Shown piece by piece: positions 24,228 to 33,177 of a DNA stretch of 39,316 nucleotides (its first letter is position 1; every line of letters begins with the position of its first letter). Both the position numbers and the translations under genes were made by a program. Below the pieces are notes generated by a model, which was not told the DNA's origin, searched no databases, and saw only the letters and a list, made by a program, of their open reading frames with translations. The DNA comes from SAR202 cluster bacterium (GTDB lineage Bacteria; Chloroflexota; Dehalococcoidia; Lucifugimonadales; Lucifugimonadaceae): contig VGZT01000020.1 of the NCBI GenBank assembly GCA_016872495.1, forward strand, positions 1 to 39,316, given 5' to 3'.

Positions 24228-25784
24228 CTATTTCATGAAGGCAGCGATGCGCTCTCCGATGACCATGGCCGTCACGTTGGTATTGGCGCGGATGCAATCA
24301 GGCATGATCGAGGCGTCAACCACTCGCAGTCCTTCGAGGCCATGGACACGCCCCTCCGCGTCGACGACCGCAGCCTTGTCGGAGGCAGGGCCCATCTTGC
24401 ACGTGCTCGAGATGTGATGGCTTGTCCTGACGATCCGCCGCAACCAGTCGTCAAGCGCTGCATCGCTCGCCAGGTCGGCCTCCGCGGGCTGTACTCGTTC
24501 CTGGATGATCTCCCGGTAGGCCTTGCCCTCGGCCAGCTTGAGGCAGATATGAACGGCTTCTCGGAATCGCCGTCGATCCTCCGCCTCTGCCAGGTAGTTG
24601 TAGTCCAGGAACGGTTGAACGTGCGGGTCCCTGGATTGCAGCCTGAGGCTCCCCGACCCCTTCGCCAGGTATAGAGCCACGATCATGGCGACGCCGATGG
24701 CGCTGCCCGGCGAGATCGTGTAGATACCTTTCTCGGGCGCGTAAGACATCGGATGGATGAACATGTCGTTGCGGAGCCGCGAGCCGGCAGCGGTGTAGCG
24801 CAGAGCGACCTGGATCCTGGTTGCCAGCGGCTCCTGCTCGAATCCCGGCCTGGTGCGCCAGAGCAGCTGGATCTGCGGGTGGTCCCGGAGGTTCCTGCCG
24901 ACGCCAGGCAGGTCGAGCCTTACAGGCACTCCGACCGCCTCGAGTTCGGCGGCCGGGCCGACCCCGGAAAGCAGCAGCAGGTGGGGCGATCCGATCGATC
25001 CCGATGCCAGGACGATCTCGTCGCCGAACACCTTGAACATCTCCCCACCGCTCTCGACCGCCACGCCGATTGCGCGCCTACCTTCGAAGATCACTTCGGT
25101 GGCGAGACAGTCCGATCGGATGGTCAGGTTCAATCGTGGCCGGGCCGGCTGGAGGTAGGAAAGGGCGGTGCTCCAGCGGATCCCGTCGCGGTTGTTGAAG
25201 GGCGGCGGCCCTACGCCGGTGGAGTCCGGGTGGTTCTGGTCAGGTGACGCCTGGTAGCCGGTCGACAGGCAGGCCTCGTAGAACGCCCGCTGGTCGGGGT
25301 TCCACTGGGCCTCCCGCCAGCGTCGCACCGGCACAGCGCCGTCTGCGGCGTGGAAATCATCGTGGAAGTCGGGGTCGGCCTCGACCTTCCGAAAATAGGG
25401 CATCAGGTCCCGGTAGGACCAGCCCCGGTTGCCGGCGTCTTCCCAGCCGTCGTAGTCCTCGGGCACGCCTCGCAGGAAGATCTGGGCATTGACCGCGCTC
25501 GAGCCGCCCACCACCTTGCCGCGCGGCACCATCATGTGGGGCGAGGCTTCGGTCGCCCGTGCGTCGAATGCCCAGTTGTGGCGGCTCTTGTGCCCGAAGG
25601 CACGCGCCCAGATATCCCGATCGATCCCGTAACCGTGGCGGATCTCGATCGGGAGCCGCTCAGGTTCCGGATAGTCGGGCCCCGCCTCAAGGAGCAGGAC
25701 TGAGCGGGACGGGTCCTCGGTCAGCCTGGCGGCCAGAATGGCGCCGGCGGACCCGGCGCCCACGACGATCACGTCATAGCGCAT
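24228..25784 (-). CDS. GMC-family FAD-dependent oxidoreductase (choline/alcohol dehydrogenase-like)
   Basis: This 518-residue protein begins MRYDVIVVGAGSAGAILAA with the dinucleotide-binding G-x-G-x-x-G at 9-14. The ATG at 25784 has GGGGTGA just upstream. GMC signatures follow: VPRGKVVGGSSAVNAQIFLR, then EIVLASGSIGSPHLLLLSGV. The C-terminal catalytic pair is the histidine in VRTSHHISSTCKMG and the asparagine in ANTNVTAMVIGERIA. Members oxidise primary alcohols, sugars or choline, passing electrons to oxygen or a quinone. The substrate is not deducible. No signal peptide is seen, so it is probably cytoplasmic. The gene is monocistronic. Confidence 0.92.
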   Translation of the reverse strand: MRYDVIVVGAGSAGAILAARLTEDPSRSVLLLEAGPDYPEPERLPIEIRHGYGIDRDIWARAFGHKSRHNWAFDARATEASPHMMVPRGKVVGGSSAVNAQIFLRGVPEDYDGWEDAGNRGWSYRDLMPYFRKVEADPDFHDDFHAADGAVPVRRWREAQWNPDQRAFYEACLSTGYQASPDQNHPDSTGVGPPPFNNRDGIRWSTALSYLQPARPRLNLTIRSDCLATEVIFEGRRAIGVAVESGGEMFKVFGDEIVLASGSIGSPHLLLLSGVGPAAELEAVGVPVRLDLPGVGRNLRDHPQIQLLWRTRPGFEQEPLATRIQVALRYTAAGSRLRNDMFIHPMSYAPEKGIYTISPGSAIGVAMIVALYLAKGSGSLRLQSRDPHVQPFLDYNYLAEAEDRRRFREAVHICLKLAEGKAYREIIQERVQPAEADLASDAALDDWLRRIVRTSHHISSTCKMGPASDKAAVVDAEGRVHGLEGLRVVDASIMPDCIRANTNVTAMVIGERIAAFMK

Positions 25785-25976
25785 TCATCACCCCGAATCG
25801 CCTCAACGAGAGAGGCAGATAAAGTCCCAGTTTGTGGGGACCGGTTTCGCGGTCCGGCCCGGCAAGACCCATGGCAACAGCCAGGCGCCCATGCCTGCCG
25901 GGCCCGGGGTCAGATGGCCTGGGCTAGAATCCCCCGTGGTCAACCAGCGCAGGGCATCTGATGCGGGAGGTCGAGC

Positions 25977-26483
25977 ATGAGCAGCGAGATGGTTGTGCTG
26001 AGGATTCTACACATCGTTCCCGGGGCCTTCTGGGTAGGCACCGCGATCTTCATGGCGCTGATCCTCGAGCCCGTAGCCAGGAAGGCCGGACCTCAGATCG
26101 AAGGCCCGCTGGTTTCGGCGCTCTGGCGACGCACGGGTCATATCATGACCGCGACCGGGGCACTGACGATCATCATCGGCTTGGTATTGATCGATCGAAC
26201 GCCGGGCAAGGGCTACGACCAGCTGTTTGCCAACGGATGGGGCATTGCGATCGGGATTGGCCTGGTTACGTCCCTGATTGCACTCGTGGCGGGGCTGATG
26301 ATCGAGGTCGCCGCGGCAAGCATGAACAAGCTTGCGGCCGGCTCTAAGCCCGGGACACCGCCCGCGCCGGAGACGATGGCCAGCATGGAGAAGCTGAAGA
26401 CGCGCCTCCGAACCGTGAGTCGCGTGAACGCGGTGATGGTGGTCGTGGCGGTCGGAACCATGGCGGCCGCCAGGTTTGTCTAG
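25977..26483 (+). CDS. Small integral membrane protein (DUF2269/CopD-like four-helix type)
   Basis: The 168-residue protein starts at ATG 25977, six bases after GGGAGG. Four hydrophobic segments lie at about 8-30, 53-72, 87-112 and 146-166. The first contains RILHIVPGAFWVGTAIFM, with a conserved-looking His-x-x-P and W-x-G-x motif seen in haem- or copper-linked four-helix membrane proteins. A soluble loop with GSKPGTPPAPETMASMEKLK precedes the last helix. The function is unknown; similarity to CopD/DUF2269-like proteins is an impression from the first helix. The gene stands alone, convergent with the SMP-30 gene three bases downstream. Confidence 0.75.
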   Translation: MSSEMVVLRILHIVPGAFWVGTAIFMALILEPVARKAGPQIEGPLVSALWRRTGHIMTATGALTIIIGLVLIDRTPGKGYDQLFANGWGIAIGIGLVTSLIALVAGLMIEVAAASMNKLAAGSKPGTPPAPETMASMEKLKTRLRTVSRVNAVMVVVAVGTMAAARFV

Positions 26484-26486
26484 CGG

Positions 26487-27356
26487 CTAGCCGTAAAGCG
26501 GGAAGCCATCGGTCGGGACGTCGTGGACCTCGAAGTTTCCGATTCCCTGCTCGGTAACGTACAGCTTCTTCGAACCCTCCGGCCCGAAGCAGACGTTGGT
26601 AGGCCCCGGTCCGGCGAGCTGGATCCTGTTGATCACCCTGCCGGACCGGTCGAGCACGGTCACATCGCCCTGGTTTACGGCTGCGACGTACAGGTTGCCG
26701 TCCAGTCCGAACTTCATTCCGTCCGGGCCCCGGAAATCGCCGGTCTTCCTGTCATCCCGGATGTTGGCAAAAAGCTTCCGAGGTCCGAGCCCGTCCGCCC
26801 GCACTTCGTAACGCAGGACGTTGCCGTCCTGGGTCGTGGCCACGTAAAGATGATTGTCGGGGCCAAACACGATCCCGTTTGCGAACCGCAGGCCGGCGTC
26901 GAGCCTCTGCACGCGACGCGTCCGGATGTCGATGCGGAAGACCTTGCCATCCACGGTGGCTTTCGCTCGCTCGGCCGGCTTTAACGCCCGCCAGTCGACG
27001 ATCCTGATCCCCGAGTCGGTCATGTAAAGGTAACCGTCCGGGCCGAAAACAAGGTCGTTAGGGAACAGGAACGGCTGGTCGGGGCTCTCGCCCCGGGCGA
27101 AGATCTCGAACTTGCCATCGAGGGTCATTCGAAGCAGCGAAGGCGGATTGACCGACTCAGCCACCCAGAGAACGCCGTTACGGTCGATCGTCAGCCCGTT
27201 TGGCCGCCCCGTCCTGGCGATCACGCGTCTCGACTTCCCATCGGCGCTCAGGTAGAGCACCCAGCCACGGTCTGGGTGCATCTCGACCAGCGCCCAGTTG
27301 CCGTCCGGCAGCCGGACCGGCCCCTCCGGGTTCTTGAGATCACCGACGAAGATCAT
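26487..27356 (-). CDS. SMP-30/gluconolactonase-family protein
   Basis: The protein has 289 residues from ATG 27356, six bases after GGAG. A longer frame to 27569 reads into the response-regulator remnant and is not the real start. Motifs are GDLKNPEGPVRLPDG (metal-binding Glu11), GRPNGLTIDRNGVLWVAES, then FLFPNDLVFGPDGYLYMTDS, RFANGIVFGPDNHLYVA and RGPDGMKFGLDGNLYVA. The spacing of Glu, Asn, Asn and Asp fits the divalent-metal site of SMP-30/gluconolactonases. These open aldonolactones or similar lactones to the acids. That would supply substrate to the sugar-acid dehydratase-like enzymes in this window, though linkage is only inferred. It is convergent with the small membrane protein gene. 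Confidence 0.88.
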   Translation of the reverse strand: MIFVGDLKNPEGPVRLPDGNWALVEMHPDRGWVLYLSADGKSRRVIARTGRPNGLTIDRNGVLWVAESVNPPSLLRMTLDGKFEIFARGESPDQPFLFPNDLVFGPDGYLYMTDSGIRIVDWRALKPAERAKATVDGKVFRIDIRTRRVQRLDAGLRFANGIVFGPDNHLYVATTQDGNVLRYEVRADGLGPRKLFANIRDDRKTGDFRGPDGMKFGLDGNLYVAAVNQGDVTVLDRSGRVINRIQLAGPGPTNVCFGPEGSKKLYVTEQGIGNFEVHDVPTDGFPLYG

Positions 27357-27479
27357 GGCGCACTCCGCGCGGGCAGCGACCATCTCGCGCCCGCAACGGC
27401 GGACATGATGCCAGAACCGGCAGGCCGACGACGAAACGACCTCCGGAACGGGGCCTCGGGTAGCCTCGGGCCGGTCCGG

Positions 27480-28098
27480 GTTGAGGTTGATGGTTGTCTG
27501 GCGCATGAACTCCATTGCTGTCTGCACCCTTCGCGTTCTCGGCGTTCCCTGAGCCGCCCGCCACCTCATTGAGCGCGACGGTCTGCCGTTCGGTGCGCCT
27601 TGAGACTTCGGATTGAACCCGCGGCGGGAGCTGGGCGATGATCACCGGGTCCAGAGTCGCCAGGCCCCGGCTGGAGCATTCGATCGCCCGGGCAAGCACG
27701 TTCGTCTTGTGCAGGATCTACTGCAGGAACTTCGACCATCCGCCGCCACGGCCCTCGGCTACGCTCTGGGGGTATTGCTTGTTCTTATCGGACTAGAGGA
27801 TGACGACACCTAACCCTGGCCTGGCGCTCTTGAGCGCGTTTGCGGCCTTGATCCCGGTCATTCCTGGCCCGAGGTCGATATCCATTACGATGGCGCCGGG
27901 ACGGTGCTCGCCGGCCAGCCGGACCGCCTCTTTGCCGGCGGCGGCAGTGCCTGCGACCTGGCCGGTTGGGTAGGAGCCCAGGGCCGCACGCAAGAGGTCG
28001 CGCATGAGCGGCTGGTCCTCGACGATCAGGACCCGAATCGCGCGCCGCGCCGGGGCGTCTGTTGCCCGGCCGGCCCGGGTGGCCTTCGTCGCTGGCAC
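27480..28098 (-). pseudogene. Inactivated NarL/LuxR-type response regulator
   Basis: From a GTG at 28098 the frame gives a receiver domain: AIRVLIVEDQPLMRDLLRAA, then AIVMDIDLG with the phospho-acceptor aspartate. It breaks at a TAG (27795-27793). The same frame continues after it with SDKNKQYPQSVAEGRGGGWS, reaches a second TAG (27720-27718), then continues ALARAIE-like VLARAIECSSRGLATLDP and SRRTERQTVALNEVAGG, the start of a LuxR helix-turn-helix. Beyond ~27520 similarity fades. Homology on both sides of each stop shows that one gene was interrupted twice. TAG is an ordinary stop in neighbours (13687 and 5558 genes), so recoding is unlikely. No partner kinase is nearby. Confidence 0.8.
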
Positions 28099-28191
28099 AG
28101 CCTCTGATCAGAATGGTGCGCCCGGAGGGCGGCGCAAGACGCGCGTAGAGCGAGCCCTTGATGATTCTTTCGACTCGCGGGGGTGATCCAA

Positions 28192-29802
28192 TTGGCGCAA
28201 GAAAGCAGGAAGACCACAGGGCGGAGCTTCTGGGCGTGGGGCCTTGAGGCCCTCGAACCAACTGCCGCTCAAATGGCTTCTGCCGGCGCCGCGCTCGCGT
28301 CCCGGTTCGGAATGAAACTGACTGGCCAGGCGCCGCCGCGCCTCCAGGACGTAAAACTCCGGCGTCCGAGGCTCAAGCCCCCGGCCACACTGGCCGAATT
28401 CTGCGCTACCGGCAAGTTCGAGCGCGCCCTGCACAGCTGCGGGCACAGCTTTCCGGACCGCGTCAGCAAGTTTCGGGGCGAATTCGCGACTCCTCCCGAT
28501 GTCGTCGCCTTCCCGCGTACCGAAGACGAAGCCGTGGCCGCCCTCGACTGGGCCTACTCTTCCGGGGCGGCCGTCATCCCGTACGGGGGTGGGTCATCGG
28601 TCGTCGGCGGAGTGACCCCGCCGGCGGAAGCGGAGCGGGTGGTGACGATCGACCTCACCGGGCTCAACCGCGTGCTGGAGGTCGACCGCGTCTCGCGGGC
28701 GGCACGGATTCAGGCCGGGGTGCTGGGTCCTGATCTCGAGGCACAGTTGAAGGCTCACCAGCTGACCCTGCGTCACTTCCCGCAGAGTTTTGAGTTCTCT
28801 ACGCTGGGCGGCTGGATCGTAACGCGGTCAGCCGGGCACTACGCGACGAATCGGACGCACATCGACGAGTTCGTCGAGTCGATTCGCATGATCACCCCGA
28901 AAGGCATCTGGGAGTCGCGTCGCCTGCCCGGCAGCGGCGCCGGCCCTGACCCGAACCGGATCGTGTGCGGCAGTGAGGGAACGCTTGGCCTTGTCACGGA
29001 GGCGTGGGTCAGGCTCCAGGCGAAGCCCCGGTTTCGCGAGTCGGCAGGCGTGGCATTCGCCGGGCTCGCACCAGCCGCCGAGGCTGCGCGCAGGATCGTG
29101 CAGGCTAACCTGTGGCCGGCGAACTGCCGGGTGCTGGACCCGGGCGAGTCAGCCACCAACGCCGGTCTCACGGGCGCCCAGGCGCTACTGGTGATTGGCT
29201 TCGAATCGTCAGAAGTGCCGCAGGCGTCCCTGATGCGGGACGCCCTGGACATCGCGATGGAAACGGGCGGCAAGATCGTCGACCGGGCGGGCGACTCCGT
29301 GCCGGGCCCCGTCGCGCCCGGGCCAGTGGACCGCTGGCGGACCTCGTTCATCCAGATGCCGTACAGGTGGAATGAGCTGCTTGGTTTCGGCCTGATCAAC
29401 GACACTTTCGAGAGCGCGATTACGTGGGACAGGTGGCCCGACTTCGATAAGGCTGTCCGCGCGAAGCTCGGCAGGGCAATGAGGGAGGTCGCTGGCAAGG
29501 GCGATTTGAACTGCCGCTTCACGCACGTCTACCCGGATGGCCCGGCGCCGTACTACTCGTTCACGTGCCCGGGGCGCCCCGGTTCGGAGGTCGGAATGTG
29601 GCAGGAGATCAAGGCCGCAGCTTCCGAAGCGATCATTGCGGCGGGCGGTACGATCACACATCACCATGCCGTCGGCCGCGACCACGTCGCAGGCTACGAG
29701 CAGGAAGCCCCGGAACTCTTCAGGGCGGCATTTCGTTCGATGAAGAGTTCGCTCGACCCGAGCGAACTTCTCAACCCCGGGGTGTTGTCAGGCAGCCGCT
29801 AA
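28192..29802 (+). CDS. FAD-linked oxidase (GlcD/alkyl-DHAP synthase-like, VAO/PCMH family)
   Basis: This 536-residue protein starts at TTG 28192, six bases after GGGGGTG; GTG 28183 lies inside that ribosome site. The FAD-binding PCMH domain has VVAFPRTEDEAVAALDWA, then PYGGGSSVVGGVTPP, GLNRVLEVD, FSTLGGWIVTRSAGHYATN and IVCGSEGTLGLVTEAWVRL. The C-terminal cap has LNCRFTHVYPDGPAPYYSFT and GGTITHHHAVGRDH, the triple-histidine element characteristic of alkyldihydroxyacetonephosphate synthase-like enzymes. It ends SLDPSELLNPGVL, typical of the family. Bacterial members oxidise 2-hydroxy acids or have unknown roles; ether-lipid synthesis is not implied without partners. It is a single gene. Confidence 0.88.
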   Translation: MAQESRKTTGRSFWAWGLEALEPTAAQMASAGAALASRFGMKLTGQAPPRLQDVKLRRPRLKPPATLAEFCATGKFERALHSCGHSFPDRVSKFRGEFATPPDVVAFPRTEDEAVAALDWAYSSGAAVIPYGGGSSVVGGVTPPAEAERVVTIDLTGLNRVLEVDRVSRAARIQAGVLGPDLEAQLKAHQLTLRHFPQSFEFSTLGGWIVTRSAGHYATNRTHIDEFVESIRMITPKGIWESRRLPGSGAGPDPNRIVCGSEGTLGLVTEAWVRLQAKPRFRESAGVAFAGLAPAAEAARRIVQANLWPANCRVLDPGESATNAGLTGAQALLVIGFESSEVPQASLMRDALDIAMETGGKIVDRAGDSVPGPVAPGPVDRWRTSFIQMPYRWNELLGFGLINDTFESAITWDRWPDFDKAVRAKLGRAMREVAGKGDLNCRFTHVYPDGPAPYYSFTCPGRPGSEVGMWQEIKAAASEAIIAAGGTITHHHAVGRDHVAGYEQEAPELFRAAFRSMKSSLDPSELLNPGVLSGSR

Positions 29803-29892
29803 CCGCGCACCGGGTTGCTCGATGAAGGCCCGTGTGCGGCCACAGCCGGATGCTGGGATCTGCCAGCTGCGCGCGCCCGCCGGCGCGGCGGC

Positions 29893-30903
29893 CTACTGCC
29901 CGCTCCGGGCGGAATCGGCCGCGGCCGTCAGTGAATCGATGATATGCAGCGGCACGATCGAGTCGTCGTTGGCCTTGAGTCGTGCCCATACGTCCCACCA
30001 TCCGAGTGCCACAGCCGCCTCGTCGACAATCGCGGCCTGGGCGTCCGTCAGCAAGGGGCCGGTGAACACAATCTCGTCGGTGCGCGTGACCGCGCCCGTT
30101 ACCCCTTCAACAAAGTACACCGCAACCGCCGCCCAGCACCGCCGCTTGATCTCCACCTGTCGAACGGTCAGCGTGGTGCAGTCGCGCAGCGAGATTTCGG
30201 ACGGGACGCTGACCATCCAGCCGTACTGGAACATCAAACCGGCGGTCGATTCGACGACGCAGCGGAGGGCGACGGCGTCGGCCCTGTCTGGCGCCCAGGG
30301 AGTCTGAATGGGGCTCAGGGCTCCCCCCGGGATGGCGGCCCGGACCCGTTCGATTGCCTGCGCAGGTCCGACGGACACCCGTACCTCGGCAGGCGCGAAA
30401 CTGACGCAGGTGGAGGGTTGCTTAAGGCCCGCGCGTTTGGGCCAGATCATGGCGCCCTGAAAGGCGGCGGCGGACACCACGCTCCCGGTATGCGCGTCAA
30501 TCGCGACCACCGCGAACCGGAGGGTCACCGGCCGGCCGTCGGGCCGCCATGCGCCTTCGTACTGGACCGCCCAGATCGGCGTGTCCCCGGGCACGGTGCC
30601 GGTTGCGTCACCGAGCGCGAAGCCGTCGACGGACCAGCGCTCAAACGTGGCGAAGCTGGTCAGCCTCGCGATTGGGCTGGTCGGCGGCTGGCGCGCGCCG
30701 CTCGTTGCCGCGCGGGAGTTGAGGAAAGCCCGCGCTGACTCGGTCGCACCCGACTCTGAGATCTCGCCCAGGGAAAGCGGGTCATGCACCACGGCCTCCC
30801 GGACCGGAGTCGAGGCGTTCGTCAGCAACTCATCCGCGTCTCTCGAGCAGGCGCTGCCGAGAAGCGCCAGGACTGCAACAACGAGTACCAGACGGAACCG
30901 CAA
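29893..30903 (-). CDS. Lipoprotein of unknown function
   Basis: The protein has 336 residues from TTG 30903, five bases after GGAGG; a GTG at 30921 would place that ribosome site inside the gene. It begins LRFRLVLVVAVLALLGSACS: a short basic n-region, hydrophobic core and a lipobox-like L-G-S-A-C, with glycine at -3 instead of the usual leucine. The mature part is mixed alpha/beta with paired tryptophans (IWAVQYEGAWRPDG, GWWDVWARLK) and at least four cysteines. PIWAVQYEGAWRPDGRPV followed by FAVVAIDAHTGSVVSA looks like a PepSY/YcdA-type small domain, which is a guess. No family is recognised with confidence. Likely surface-anchored. Confidence 0.75.
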   Translation of the reverse strand: MRFRLVLVVAVLALLGSACSRDADELLTNASTPVREAVVHDPLSLGEISESGATESARAFLNSRAATSGARQPPTSPIARLTSFATFERWSVDGFALGDATGTVPGDTPIWAVQYEGAWRPDGRPVTLRFAVVAIDAHTGSVVSAAAFQGAMIWPKRAGLKQPSTCVSFAPAEVRVSVGPAQAIERVRAAIPGGALSPIQTPWAPDRADAVALRCVVESTAGLMFQYGWMVSVPSEISLRDCTTLTVRQVEIKRRCWAAVAVYFVEGVTGAVTRTDEIVFTGPLLTDAQAAIVDEAAVALGWWDVWARLKANDDSIVPLHIIDSLTAAADSARSGQ

Positions 30904-30974
30904 GTGGCCCTCCGCAATCACTACGTGAATTCGTTTCGTGCCATTACCTCAACGATACAGGTCGGTATCAGGCT

Positions 30975-31730
30975 TCATATTTTGACGTTCAGATGAGTTC
31001 GGGGCTCCCAGCCGAGCAGTCGTTTCGCCTTCGAAAGGTTATGCTCGGTCTGGTCCTCATCGCCGGCAATGAACACCGCGTCGAAGCGGCCATGCCCGGT
31101 CTTTACCGCTTCCAGGGCGCCCAGATAGGCGGCGGCAAGATCTTCTTCGTCGGTCACGAATAGTTTCCCGGTTGGCCGCTCAGGTGGGGAACTACGCTCT
31201 TCGATCCACTGCTGGCGGGTGCGAGGTCCCGTGATCCTCAACGCCACGATGTTCATGTCGAACCAGCGGCAGAAGTACTGGCAGATCAGTTCCCCGAACC
31301 CCTTGGTGAGACCGTAGGCGCTCGGGGTATCGAGCGGGATCGCTTCCTCGGACGGGTACCAGCTTCGGGCGCGATGGTGCACGCTCATGGTGCTGGTGTG
31401 GACACCGCGCTTGATCCCCATGCCCTGCGCGGTGTAGAGCAGCAGGTGGAGCCCGAGCGTATTTACCTCGTAGTTCTCCGTGATGATCTTGATCGACTGG
31501 TCGGTGCTGCTGCCCCCCTGCGGACTCTTCATCACCATGTTGATGAACATGTCCTGCCCCTTGAGCGCCTCTGCCAGCGCCCGGGGGTCGGTTATCGAGC
31601 CCTCGACGTATTCGACGCCTTCATGCCGGGGCGGGCGAACATCCAGCACCCGTAGCTGGTGCCGCCTGCTCAGGTACGGGGTGACGAACGTTCCGACGTG
31701 CCCGGAACCGCCGACCATGAGGATCTTCAT
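30975..31730 (-). CDS. NAD-dependent epimerase/dehydratase family protein (extended SDR)
   Basis: This 251-residue protein starts at ATG 31730, with GGAG seven bases upstream. MKILMVGGSGHVGTFVTPYL has the extended-SDR G-x-x-G-x-x-G motif (7-13). HTSTMSVHH supplies the Ser/Thr, and Tyr139-x-x-x-Lys143 in SAYGLTKGFGELICQYF is the catalytic pair. ALRITGPRTRQQW forms the substrate region, and the tail KRLLGWEPRTHLNV is typical. It is shorter than nucleotide-sugar epimerases (~310), so the substrate domain is reduced. It would act on a sugar or related hydroxy compound with bound NAD. It is divergent from the Yip1-like gene. Confidence 0.88.
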   Translation of the reverse strand: MKILMVGGSGHVGTFVTPYLSRRHQLRVLDVRPPRHEGVEYVEGSITDPRALAEALKGQDMFINMVMKSPQGGSSTDQSIKIITENYEVNTLGLHLLLYTAQGMGIKRGVHTSTMSVHHRARSWYPSEEAIPLDTPSAYGLTKGFGELICQYFCRWFDMNIVALRITGPRTRQQWIEERSSPPERPTGKLFVTDEEDLAAAYLGALEAVKTGHGRFDAVFIAGDEDQTEHNLSKAKRLLGWEPRTHLNVKI

Positions 31731-31827
31731 TTCTGGTTCTCCGACTCGCTAAATCTTCACGAAGGCCGCAGAATGTACGACCGTGCCCGGCACCAAGGAT
31801 GGCCGGAACTAGGGCTGGAGGGGAGTA

Positions 31828-32358
31828 ATGCTTCGAACTATGCTTCGTAGAATGTTTGGCGCAGCCATGTTAAAGGCAGGTACCTTTGAAGAGGTAGAAG
31901 CCGATTCTGGGGCCACAATCCAGGCCGTGCTGATCGTGGTCGCAGTCTCAGTCGTCACCGGTTTTGCTGCGGCACAGATTAACGACGGCGGCATCTCGGC
32001 GATAGGGTTGGGGATACTCACGGCTCTTGCAGGATGGGCGATGTGGGCGGCCATCACCTACCTCATCGGCACCACCCTGTTCAAGACCAAGGAAACCGAA
32101 GCCACCTGGGGCCAGATGGCACGCGTGATCGGGTTCGGACAGACGCCGGGACTCCTGCGAATCCTGGGCTTGATTCCGACCATCGGTAGCGCGCTGTACC
32201 TGATCGCGAGCGTATGGCAGATCGCAGCGATGGTGATCGGCGTCAGGCAGGGCCTCGACTACACATCAACCTTGCGGGCAATCGCCGTCGTCGTGGTCGG
32301 TTTCATCCCGTACGCGCTCTTCCAGTGGGCGCTGATCACCCTGGTTGGTAATGGCTGA
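31828..32358 (+). CDS. Yip1-domain-like membrane protein
   Basis: The 176-residue protein starts at ATG 31828, after GGAGGGGAG. About 30 soluble residues (AGTFEEVEADSGATIQAVLI) precede four hydrophobic segments near 33-50, 58-82, 115-140 and 148-172. The pattern TFEEVEADS-x-A, then ARVIGFGQTPGLLRILGLIP and VWQIAAMVIGVRQGLDYTS matches bacterial Yip1/DUF1282-like proteins. Their function is unclear, possibly membrane organisation. Its stop overlaps the ATG of nnrE by eight bases, so the two are co-transcribed and probably coupled. Confidence 0.8.
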   Translation: MLRTMLRRMFGAAMLKAGTFEEVEADSGATIQAVLIVVAVSVVTGFAAAQINDGGISAIGLGILTALAGWAMWAAITYLIGTTLFKTKETEATWGQMARVIGFGQTPGLLRILGLIPTIGSALYLIASVWQIAAMVIGVRQGLDYTSTLRAIAVVVVGFIPYALFQWALITLVGNG

Positions 32359-33172
32359 GATCCCCTTCGTAAGCGTCGACCAGATGAGGGTGGCCGACCG
32401 CCTCATGGTCGACGCTTACGGGATCACGCCCCTCCAGATGATGGAGAACGCCGGCCGGAACGTGGCCAGGGCGGCCAGGCGTCTCTTCCTTGGTGGCAAT
32501 CCTGCCGGCAAGAAGGCGATCGTGATCGCAGGCGTGGGTGGCAACGGCGGCAGTGGCCTCGTTGCCGCCCGCCGCCTCATCACGTGGGGCGCCCATGTCG
32601 AGGTGTGGCTCTCAGCACTCCGCGAAGACTACGAACGGGCTGCCGACCACGAACTCCGAATCCTGGAGGTCATGCAAGCGCGGATTCGCGGGCCCGAACT
32701 GGCCCCGCGCTTTGACGGAAGCGTCCTGATCGACGCCCTGGTCGGCTACAACCTGAGCGGCCCTCCCAAGGGCAGGGTCGGCGAGTTGATCCGTGCCGCC
32801 AACGCCAGCGGCGTGCCGATCCTTGCGGTCGACGTCCCGAGCGGCGTCGATGCCGACAGCGGCGAAGTCCACGACCCGGCGATCAAGGCGGCGGCGACGA
32901 TCACACTCGGCTTGCCGAAGCGAGGACTGCGCCACGGGGAGGCCAGTCGTTACGCTGGAGACCTCTTCGTGACCGATATCGGGATCCCGCCCGCGCTGTT
33001 CGCCCGCCCCGAGGTGAACGCGAAGGTGGGAAACATCTTCGCGGAACACGAGATCCTTCCCGTTGCTCAGACTTCGGCCGCGCCCGCAAGCCAGGACGCG
33101 ACCCCGCGCCCGCGCGGCTTTTCCAACGGCCAGTCCCTGGTCCCGTCGAGCAGCCGGAAACCAAACACCTGA
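32351..33172 (+). CDS. nnrE: NAD(P)H-hydrate epimerase
   Basis: This 273-residue YjeF N-terminal-domain protein interconverts R and S forms of hydrated NAD(P)H for repair. It starts at ATG 32351, inside the end of the Yip1-like gene. Motifs are MRVADRLMVDAYGITPLQMM, then MENAGRNVARAA, VIAGVGGNGGSGLVAARRL and LIDALVGYNLSGPPKG (catalytic Asp region). AVDVPSGVDADSGEV and ITLGLPKRGLRHG follow, and the domain ends FVTDIGIPPALF. In many bacteria it is fused to the ADP/ATP-dependent dehydratase NnrD; that domain is absent, replaced by ~50 residues of low-similarity tail (residues ~225-273). The dehydratase must be elsewhere. Confidence 0.88.
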   Translation: MAEIPFVSVDQMRVADRLMVDAYGITPLQMMENAGRNVARAARRLFLGGNPAGKKAIVIAGVGGNGGSGLVAARRLITWGAHVEVWLSALREDYERAADHELRILEVMQARIRGPELAPRFDGSVLIDALVGYNLSGPPKGRVGELIRAANASGVPILAVDVPSGVDADSGEVHDPAIKAAATITLGLPKRGLRHGEASRYAGDLFVTDIGIPPALFARPEVNAKVGNIFAEHEILPVAQTSAAPASQDATPRPRGFSNGQSLVPSSSRKPNT

Positions 33173-33177
33173 CGGGC

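Noticed and set aside
27718-27795. TAG read-through (for example pyrrolysine) in the response regulator
   Set aside because: TAG terminates intact genes nearby (5558 and 13687 genes), two TAGs fall at non-catalytic positions, and the HTH end is eroded.
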